Of a stretch of 5,128 nucleotides of DNA, positions 1-5,128 are shown in pieces. Source of the stretch: CAZIRO01 sp964541595 (GTDB taxonomy: Bacteria; Acidobacteriota; HRBIN11). Below the pieces are notes generated by a model. It had not been told where the DNA came from. It did not search any database and worked only from the letters and a program-made list of their open reading frames with translations. The stretch is from positions 1 to 5,128 of the forward strand of contig CAZIRO010000188.1 of the NCBI GenBank assembly GCA_964541595.1, written 5' to 3'. Position numbers and translations under genes: made by a program. Position 1 is the stretch's first letter, and each line of letters opens with the position of its first letter.

Positions 1-1
1 G

Positions 2-1795
2 CCGACGCTGGACAAACTCGGTGGCAAAACCTGGCAGGCGCGGAAACGTCGGGCCAAAAAGGCTGTGGAATCGATCATCCGGGAACTCGTGGACCTGTAC
101 GCTGCACGCCAGGTCGCGGAGGGCACCGCGTTTCCCCCGGACGATGACCTGCAGGCCGCATTCGAGGCCGCGTTCCCTTATGAACTCACGCCGGACCAGC
201 GCCGGGCGATCGCTGAGATCAAACGGGATATGGAACAGCCCCGGGTGATGGACCGGTTGCTCTGTGGGGACGTCGGGTTCGGTAAGACGGAAGTCGCCAT
301 GCGGGCGGCCATGAAAGCCGTCCTCGGCGGGAAACAGGTCGCCGTCCTCGTACCGACCACGGTCCTGGCGTTTCAACACTACATGACGTTTACGCAACGG
401 TTCGCGGAGTTTCCCGTGCGGATTGCAATGATCAGCCGGCTGGTGCCGCCCGGCGAACAGAAGGCCGTTGTACAGGGCCTCAAAAAGGGCGACATCGATA
501 TCGTCATCGGTACGCATCGGTTGCTCTCGAAAGACGTGGAGTTTTTCGACCTCGGGCTGATCATCATCGATGAGGAACAGCGGTTCGGTGTGCTGCAAAA
601 AGAACAGTTGAAACAACTGCGCAGGGATGCCGATGTCCTCTCGATGACGGCCACACCCATCCCCCGGACACTGCAGATGGCTCTGACGGGGCTCATGCAG
701 ATCAGTCTGATCCGCACCCCGCCGCGGGATCGACTGGCAGTGCAGACCCATGTGGTGCACTTCTCTCCGGACGTCATTCGGTTTGCGATCGAACACGAAC
801 TCGACCGTGGGGGCCAGGTGTATTTTGTGCATAACGAGATCGAGACACTCCCCCGCATGGCGGCCCTCGTGCAGGACCTGTGCCCGATGGCACGAATTGC
901 CGTGGCCCATGGCCGCCTGTCTCCGCGTCAACTGGAAGATATCATGCTGCGGTTCATGCAGGGAGACATCGATGTGCTCGTATCGACGGTCATTATTGAA
1001 AACGGGATCGACATTCCGAACGTGAACACCCTCATTGTGAACAATGCCCATCGATTCGGTCTTGCGCAATTGTATCAACTGCGCGGGCGCGTGGGCCGAT
1101 CGTATCGGCGGGCGTATGCGTACCTCATGGTTCCTCCGATGGCGCAACTGTCCGATGTGGCCCGGCGCAGGCTGGCCGCATTGCGGGAGTTCACAGAACT
1201 CGGCTCGGGATTCCGGCTGGCCACACTCGATCTCGAACTGCGCGGTGCCGGGGAACTGCTCGGGAAAAAGCAGCACGGGCATATCCAGGCGCTCGGACTG
1301 GATACGTACCTGGAGATCCTGCGGGAAGCCGTCGCTGCACTGCGTCAACAGCCGTACCGTCCCCCGGTGCGTCCGGCCGTGCGGTTGCCCGTCGATGCCT
1401 GTATTCCCGACGATTACATGCCGGCCGAACGTCATCGCATGTATTATTACCGTGCACTTGCGGAGGCGGATACGCATGACCGCGTGGATGCGATTGCACG
1501 GGAGTTGCGGGATCTCTATGGGCCGTTGCCGGAACCGGTGCGTCACCTTGTGGAAATCGCGCACATCCAGGTCATCTGTCGCCGTGCGGGAATACGGGAG
1601 ATCGCATTCCGGGACGGTCAGTTGATATTGCGGGTACAGGTGCAGGACGATCGGGAGATCCGGGAATGGGTGCACCGGGTACAGACATGGCCAGATGTGC
1701 AGATCGTACCGCCGGATCGGATCGTCGTCCGACGGTGGCCCCGGTCCCGGGGACCGGCCGCGTGGCGTACCTGGCTGGCGGAACGGTTACAATAA
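2..1795 (+). CDS. mfd: Transcription-repair coupling factor Mfd, C-terminal part (5' end outside window)
   Basis: Mfd is a DNA translocase that pushes stalled RNA polymerase off damaged DNA and recruits the UvrABC excision machinery. The reading frame is open from base 2, and residues before the GTG at 65 (PTLDKLGGKTW...) match the Mfd linker just before the helicase core, so that GTG is not the start. The gene is cut by the window edge. 597 residues are visible, against about 1,150 for the whole family protein. In visible numbering: Walker A GDVGFGKTE at 89-97, GTHRLL near 170, Walker B DEEQ at 190-193, TATPIPRTL near 216-224, NGID and QLRGRVGRS in the second RecA lobe (about 334-367), RGAGELLG of the translocation module near 414-421, then the C-terminal TRCF/D7 domain (about 458-560) with IPDDYMP and YGPLPEPV. 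Missing upstream are the UvrB-like modules and the RNA-polymerase-interacting domain. One oddity is MQIS where relatives have RDLS after the TATPIPRTL motif. It converges on the neighbouring - strand operon. The family call is very secure. Confidence 0.97.
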   Translation, partial: PTLDKLGGKTWQARKRRAKKAVESIIRELVDLYAARQVAEGTAFPPDDDLQAAFEAAFPYELTPDQRRAIAEIKRDMEQPRVMDRLLCGDVGFGKTEVAMRAAMKAVLGGKQVAVLVPTTVLAFQHYMTFTQRFAEFPVRIAMISRLVPPGEQKAVVQGLKKGDIDIVIGTHRLLSKDVEFFDLGLIIIDEEQRFGVLQKEQLKQLRRDADVLSMTATPIPRTLQMALTGLMQISLIRTPPRDRLAVQTHVVHFSPDVIRFAIEHELDRGGQVYFVHNEIETLPRMAALVQDLCPMARIAVAHGRLSPRQLEDIMLRFMQGDIDVLVSTVIIENGIDIPNVNTLIVNNAHRFGLAQLYQLRGRVGRSYRRAYAYLMVPPMAQLSDVARRRLAALREFTELGSGFRLATLDLELRGAGELLGKKQHGHIQALGLDTYLEILREAVAALRQQPYRPPVRPAVRLPVDACIPDDYMPAERHRMYYYRALAEADTHDRVDAIARELRDLYGPLPEPVRHLVEIAHIQVICRRAGIREIAFRDGQLILRVQVQDDREIREWVHRVQTWPDVQIVPPDRIVVRRWPRSRGPAAWRTWLAERLQ

Positions 1796-1875
1796 GGGAA
1801 CGGGCGATGCGTCTCCGGTTCCGGATGGCAAAAGGGCAGGTGACGTCAGGAGGAAGTCCAGACGGCCGTATGGCC
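1796..1875. other. Convergent intergenic gap, no clear terminator
   Basis: This 80-base gap separates the stop codons of mfd (+) and the CNNM-type gene (-), where terminators for both would be expected. No canonical GC-rich hairpin followed by a T run is visible. What is present: a tight inverted repeat TCCGG-TT-CCGGA (1814-1825), an 8-base palindrome TGACGTCA (1841-1848), and GGCC-GTAT-GGCC (1864-1875) touching the CNNM stop. Bases 1831-1839 (AAAGGGCAG) can also pair with 1879-1887 (CTGCTCTTT) in the + strand RNA, as nine pairs with one G-U, around a 39-base loop. This could be a weak bidirectional terminator, but the evidence is thin. Confidence 0.3.
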
Positions 1876-3183
1876 TTACTGCTCTTTACCCTGCAGGACG
1901 TCGCGTTCCGAACGCAGTACGATATCCACACGGCGAATCCGTGGTCCGTCACGTTCCCGCACGACCAGTCGATAGGGAGGATAATCAACCGTTTCTCCGG
2001 TGTCCGGAATGCGTTCCAGATGGTGAATGAGAAATCCTGCCAGGGTGGCATACTCGTGGCTCTCCGGCAGGGGCACCGGCAGGATTTCGTTGAGTTCCTT
2101 AACCGGAACGTCTCCGGCGACCTCCCAGAACCCTTCCCGGCGACGGTGAATCGAGGGTTCCCGATGGATGTCAAACTCGTCCTCGATCTCGCCCACGATT
2201 TCCTCAATGATGTCTTCCAGCGTGACAATACCCTCAAACCGTCCGAACTCGTCAAATACGCAGGCAATGTGCATCTTCTGCTGACGCATTTCCTGCAGCA
2301 CCTGGTCGATGCGGGCATTGGTATGCACGACGATCGGTCTGCGCAGCATCGGCCGGATGTCTTCCGGACGGTGAAGTCGTTGGTCCAGTAACGCCGGCCA
2401 GAAGTCTTTGACGTACAGGATACCGACAACGTTGTCCGGATGGTCGGCGTACACCGGATAGCGGGAAAACCCGCGTGTGTGCACCATCCGGGCGATTTCA
2501 TCGATCGGGGTGCCCAGCATGATCGAGACGACGCGGTGGCGCGGGATCATGATTTCGCTCACTGGATGGTTCGGCAGATCGAGAATCCGCGTCGCGACAC
2601 GGGACATTCCGCGCAGATACGGCGCGGATTTGTGCAGCATCCGGAAGATCAGGCGCACGTCTTCCTCGGTCAGTTGTTCCGAACGTGCGGTTTCCGTACG
2701 CGCAAACTTGTGCAGGGTCCATCGCGCCGTACCGCTGACCAGCCGCACGAGCGGGTACATGGCCAGCATCATCAAATACAGAAACGGTCCCATCCACAGG
2801 GTCATCCGTTCCGGGTGGTATGCGCCGAGCGTTTTCGGAATGATCTCCCCGATGAGCAATGTGACCGCCGCGATGATGAATGCGGCGTAGATCACGACCT
2901 CCGGATGTTGTCCAAGGATGCGCACCATCCAGTAAGTCATCAACGAGGCAAACGCCGCGTCCACGATCTTGTCCCCGATCTGAACCGTACTGAGCAGTCG
3001 TTCCGGCCGTTCCAGAAGTTCCAGCGCCATGCGCGCACGCCAGTTGCCCTCCTGCGCCAGTCGCCGGATCGTCAGCCGGTCACAGGCCATGAGCGCGGTT
3101 TCCGTGACCGAGAAGAAGAACGACCCGAGAACGAGGATGCCCATCCCCACCAGGGAGAGACCCAGTTCCCACGGATCGGTCAT
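1876..3183 (-). CDS. CNNM/CorC-family membrane protein with CBS pair (hemolysin-like, probable divalent cation transport)
   Basis: The protein has 435 residues, a normal full length for bacterial CNNM proteins with a membrane domain. It has a CNNM (DUF21) transmembrane domain at about 1-155, with hydrophobic segments near 8-28, 76-90, 97-117 and 128-149. The conserved FFSVTETAL lies near 23-31 and GEIIPKTLG at 112-120. A linker with LTEEDVRLIF (171-180) leads into a CBS pair (about 205-330) containing SRYPVY and FDEFG..GIVTLEDIIEEIVGEIEDE. The C-terminal CorC_HlyC domain (about 345-425) contains EVAGDVPVKELNEILP and YATLAGFLI. Family members export or regulate Mg2+ or related ions across the cytoplasmic membrane, with the CBS pair sensing nucleotide. 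Older annotations call them hemolysins. The usual IGNNLVN signature of the membrane domain reads IGDKIVD here (69-75). The start ATG overlaps the mutL stop as ATGA and has a GGAGG seven bases upstream, so translation is probably coupled to mutL. Substrate and any tie to mismatch repair are unknown. Confidence 0.93.
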   Translation of the reverse strand: MTDPWELGLSLVGMGILVLGSFFFSVTETALMACDRLTIRRLAQEGNWRARMALELLERPERLLSTVQIGDKIVDAAFASLMTYWMVRILGQHPEVVIYAAFIIAAVTLLIGEIIPKTLGAYHPERMTLWMGPFLYLMMLAMYPLVRLVSGTARWTLHKFARTETARSEQLTEEDVRLIFRMLHKSAPYLRGMSRVATRILDLPNHPVSEIMIPRHRVVSIMLGTPIDEIARMVHTRGFSRYPVYADHPDNVVGILYVKDFWPALLDQRLHRPEDIRPMLRRPIVVHTNARIDQVLQEMRQQKMHIACVFDEFGRFEGIVTLEDIIEEIVGEIEDEFDIHREPSIHRRREGFWEVAGDVPVKELNEILPVPLPESHEYATLAGFLIHHLERIPDTGETVDYPPYRLVVRERDGPRIRRVDIVLRSERDVLQGKEQ

Positions 3184-4949
3184 GACGACGCCTCCACGTT
3201 CCAGTCACGGCCGAACATCCGATGTACCTGGCGGATCGGTATACGCACGGAAAGCGTTCGGCCATGGGGACACACCTGCGGTACCCGTAAACGTTCCCAC
3301 ATGTCCGCAAGTGCATGGGTACGTTCCGGCGTGAGCAGATCGCCTTTTTTGATCGCGGATCGACAGGCCAGCGTCTTCAGGATCTCGTCCCATCCTTCTG
3401 CGTGTTCCGGTGCCGATTCCGAAAGCCATGCAGGGAGTGCCTGAACGGCGGCCGGGATCTGGTCGGCATGCATCCCGATGGGAATCGCATGTACGACCAC
3501 GGTCGACGGTCCAAAGGATTCCAGATGCCAGCCCAGCTGTTGCAACCGTTGACGGTGGTGTATGAGGGTCTCCACATCGGACGGCCGCAGATCCACCGGA
3601 ACCGGCACAAGCAGGGTGCGGTGCGGTATGGCCGACTGTGCGTGCAATGCATCGAGCCACCGTTCATACAGATAGCGTTCGTGTACGAGGTGCTGATCAA
3701 TGAGCAGCAGCGCGTCCGGTTCCAGTATCACGATATAACAACCGGCCCATTGACCGAGGACACGCCGGGATGGAGCGGGTTCGGCCGCAGGGGATACCGG
3801 TTCGGGGACCACTGCCGGTTCCCCTGATTCTGTGGAGGATTCCCCGGCGGACGGCGGCCGCAGTGCGGACCCCGTGGGTGCGCGGAGTGTCACATGAGAC
3901 GGCGGTGGCTGCGGGAATTTTTGCCGTCGTCCGGGAGACGCGACCCATTCGACGATCGGTCGACGGGCCTGCAACGCCTGTTCAATCGCCGTAAATACGA
4001 TCGAGCGGATGCGATCCGGATCGCGGAACCGGAGTTCCAGTTTCGTCGGATGGACGTTCACGTCCACGCGGTCCGGATCCACGTTCAGATAGGCGATCAC
4101 ATAGGGATACGGCTGACGCGCGCCAAACCGGCGCCATGCGTCACGGAATACCTGCAGGAGAAACCGGTCACGGACCCAGCGGCCGTTCACAAACAGGTGG
4201 ATTCCGTCCGGACGCGATCCACCAGCGTGTGGGACGCTGATCCAGCCGTGCAGTTGTCCCTCCTCACCCGACCAGCGAAACGGGACGAGCGCGTCCATGA
4301 CCGTGCCGCCCACGACCTGCCGCACGCGTTCGGCCGGTTCCTGCACCGCCGGATACCGCAGGAGTTCTTTCTGTTCGTGCCAGAGTTGAAACGCAATGGT
4401 CGGATACGCCAGTGCATAGTTTTCGACCACGCGCAGGATATGCGCGAGTTCGGTCGATACAGCGGCCAGGAACTTCCGACGTGCCGGCACGTTCATGAAC
4501 AGATTGCGTACCTGCACAATTGTGCCCGGCGGTACGCTCACCGGCTCGACCTTGCGCAGTCGGCCGCCGATGATTTCCACGCGCGTGCCGATGTCGGCAT
4601 CGTGCGGGCGGGTTTCCAGAATCACGTGGGACACGGCGGCAATACTCGCCAGGGCTTCTCCCCGGAATCCCAGGGAGCGGATGCAATGCAGATCGTCGAC
4701 CGTACGGATCTTGCTCGTCGCGTGCCGTTCAAACGCGAGTACCGCGTCTTCACTGTCCATACCGATGCCGTCGTCCCGAACGAGAATGCGTTGTTTCCCG
4801 CCGCGTTGCAGACGGATCTCGATATCATGGGCAGCGGCATCGATCGCATTGTCCAGCAGTTCCTTGACGACCGAAGCCGGACGTTGTACGACTTCTCCTG
4901 CCGCGATCCGGTTGGCCACACCGTCCGGCAGGATGACAATTCGTCCCAT
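3180..4949 (-). CDS. mutL: DNA mismatch repair protein MutL, endonuclease type
   Basis: MutL is the ATP-driven mediator of mismatch repair. It is called in by MutS at a mismatch and, in bacteria without MutH, nicks the new strand itself. The 589-residue length fits the family. The N-terminal GHKL ATPase has ANRIAAGEVVQRPASVVKE (12-30, catalytic Glu30), Asn34 for Mg2+, DDGIGM (59-64), RHATSKI (75-81) and GFRGEAL (94-100). The transducer domain (about 215-330) has VNVHPTK (297-303). A Pro/Ser/Glu-rich linker spans about 331-395. The C-terminal endonuclease/dimerisation domain (about 397-585) has DQHLVHERYLYE (418-429), ACRSAIKKGD (528-537) and CPHGRT (560-565), the three metal-site motifs of nicking MutLs. 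In the usual position of the beta-clamp-binding QxxLxP motif it reads RTLLVP (444-449). The start is firm: an in-frame TGA lies three codons upstream, and residue 1 aligns with the E. coli MutL start. No mutS is seen upstream in the 179 bases available. It is the first gene of a probable two-gene operon. Confidence 0.97.
   Translation of the reverse strand: MGRIVILPDGVANRIAAGEVVQRPASVVKELLDNAIDAAAHDIEIRLQRGGKQRILVRDDGIGMDSEDAVLAFERHATSKIRTVDDLHCIRSLGFRGEALASIAAVSHVILETRPHDADIGTRVEIIGGRLRKVEPVSVPPGTIVQVRNLFMNVPARRKFLAAVSTELAHILRVVENYALAYPTIAFQLWHEQKELLRYPAVQEPAERVRQVVGGTVMDALVPFRWSGEEGQLHGWISVPHAGGSRPDGIHLFVNGRWVRDRFLLQVFRDAWRRFGARQPYPYVIAYLNVDPDRVDVNVHPTKLELRFRDPDRIRSIVFTAIEQALQARRPIVEWVASPGRRQKFPQPPPSHVTLRAPTGSALRPPSAGESSTESGEPAVVPEPVSPAAEPAPSRRVLGQWAGCYIVILEPDALLLIDQHLVHERYLYERWLDALHAQSAIPHRTLLVPVPVDLRPSDVETLIHHRQRLQQLGWHLESFGPSTVVVHAIPIGMHADQIPAAVQALPAWLSESAPEHAEGWDEILKTLACRSAIKKGDLLTPERTHALADMWERLRVPQVCPHGRTLSVRIPIRQVHRMFGRDWNVEASS
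3191..3195 (-). promoter_or_regulatory. Ribosome binding site of the CNNM-type gene, inside mutL
   Basis: Read on the - strand this is GGAGG, seven bases before the ATG whose first base is at 3183. It lies within the last codons of mutL. With the ATGA stop/start overlap it fixes the CNNM start and suggests reinitiation or coupled translation after mutL. Confidence 0.8.
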
Positions 4950-4952
4950 AGG

Positions 4953-4957
4953 ACCTC
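4953..4957 (-). promoter_or_regulatory. Probable weak ribosome binding site of mutL
   Basis: On the - strand this is GAGGT, only three bases before the mutL ATG, which is closer than usual. A CCTCC lies just upstream of it and is itself complementary to Shine-Dalgarno sequence. Initiation may therefore be modest, or the leader may be structured. No better-spaced site exists for this start. Confidence 0.45.
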
Positions 4958-4978
4958 AGGAGGCAACCGGAGTGGATA

Positions 4979-5008
4979 ATCGTACACCAATATCCGGGGG
5001 GCGGACAA
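4979..5008 (-). promoter_or_regulatory. Candidate sigma-70-type promoter for mutL
   Basis: On the - strand, TTGTCC (5008-5003) is followed after 18 bases by TACGAT (4984-4979). Each box matches the consensus at four of six bases. Initiation would fall near 4972, giving a leader of about 23 bases to the mutL ATG. This is a by-eye match in a short intergenic region. A second, poorer option is TTGCCT and TATAGG with a 15-base spacer slightly further upstream. Confidence 0.3.
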
Positions 5009-5060
5009 GTACCTATACACTGCGATCGGGACAGGCAATGGGACAGCGGAACTACCGGAT

Positions 5061-5085
5061 CCACCGGTGTGCCGGTGGCCACCGG
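5061..5085. repeat. Overlapping perfect inverted repeats (three 7-base arms)
   Basis: CCACCGG (5061-5067), CCGGTGG (5072-5078) and CCACCGG (5079-5085) form two mutually exclusive structures. One is a hairpin with a 7-base stem and 4-base TGTG loop (5061-5078). The other is a 14-base perfect palindrome, CCGGTGGCCACCGG (5072-5085). No T run follows on either strand, so a simple intrinsic terminator is not supported. A protein-binding site or the edge of a repeat element is possible. Confidence 0.6.
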
Positions 5086-5128
5086 TCTCCGGTCCCAGGT
5101 GTCAGGTCTCGGGTCCCAGGTGTCGGGG
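5083..5128. repeat. Heptamer tandem repeat array, continuing past the window edge
   Basis: From 5083 the sequence reads as six consecutive 7-base units of form NGGTNYC. The units cycle GGTCTC, GGTCCC, GGTGTC twice, so the array also has a 21-base higher-order period: 5084-5103 matches 5105-5124 at 19 of 20 positions. The final bases GGGG could begin a seventh unit. Such short heptamer runs occur in intergenic DNA of several bacterial groups, for example the STRR sequences of filamentous cyanobacteria. The true length cannot be seen here. Confidence 0.75.

Noticed and set aside
1864..1875. GGCC-GTAT-GGCC as a terminator for the CNNM-type gene
   Set aside because: The stem is only four bases and no T run follows, so it is too weak to call.
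1666..2391. Long + strand open frame (241 codons) opposite the CNNM-type gene, with AGGAGG at 1848-1853
   Set aside because: It overlaps the mfd end and lies antisense to a confidently identified CNNM domain protein. Its translation shows no recognisable motif, and the AGGAGG is 16 bases from the nearest in-frame ATG (1870).
1572..2501. 309-codon - strand frame across the mfd and CNNM ends
   Set aside because: It is a shifted-frame shadow of the CNNM-type gene that continues antisense into mfd, and its translation has no recognisable motifs.
2440..3444. 334-codon + strand frame opposite the CNNM-type gene and the mutL end
   Set aside because: The His/Arg-rich translation has no domain logic and runs across the boundary of two real genes on the other strand. 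This is typical antisense openness in GC-rich DNA.
3894..4979. 361-codon + strand frame opposite mutL
   Set aside because: It mirrors the MutL ATPase region, which is clearly coding on the - strand with all family motifs. The translation shows no family features.
4622..5038. - strand frames starting upstream of mutL (near 5038 and 5082) as a possible upstream operon gene
   Set aside because: They run into mutL in another frame and show no motifs. The mutL frame itself has stops just upstream, so no upstream coding sequence is supported.
5083..5128. CRISPR array
   Set aside because: The 7-base and 21-base units are directly adjacent with no unique spacers, and no cas genes are present.

Overview
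The window looks like an ordinary bacterial chromosome segment of clearly GC-rich sequence carrying DNA-repair housekeeping genes. Three genes are supported. They are the 3' two-thirds or less of mfd (transcription-repair coupling factor) on the + strand, a complete gene for a CNNM/CorC-type membrane protein with a CBS pair on the - strand, and a complete mutL on the - strand. The organism cannot be assigned from this alone. MutL carries the metal-dependent endonuclease motifs typical of bacteria that lack MutH, so it is not an E. coli-like gammaproteobacterium. The Mfd motif IDEEQRFGV and the Arg/Pro-rich, Lys-poor proteins fit a moderately high-GC, possibly thermophilic lineage, but that is only an impression.

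Layout: mfd enters from the left edge already in frame and stops at 1795. An 80-base gap (1796-1875) separates it from the convergent CNNM-type gene (1876-3183, -). That gene overlaps the end of mutL (3180-4949, -) by 4 bases in an ATGA arrangement, with a GGAGG ribosome binding site seven bases before its ATG. mutL and the CNNM-type gene therefore almost certainly form one transcription unit with coupled translation. Upstream of mutL lies 179 bases with no convincing gene. This stretch holds a weak candidate promoter, a cluster of overlapping perfect 7-base inverted repeats, and a run of six 7-base repeats that reaches the window edge.

Functionally, Mfd removes RNA polymerase stalled at lesions and recruits excision repair. 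MutL links mismatch recognition to strand incision. The CNNM-type protein is a probable Mg2+/divalent-cation transporter or regulator, and its functional link with MutL is unclear. No previously undescribed multi-gene system is visible. The points most worth a second look are the heptamer array with its adjacent inverted repeats, the mutL-CNNM coupling, and several substitutions in usually conserved motifs: the CNNM membrane signature, the MutL clamp-binding motif and a helicase motif in Mfd.
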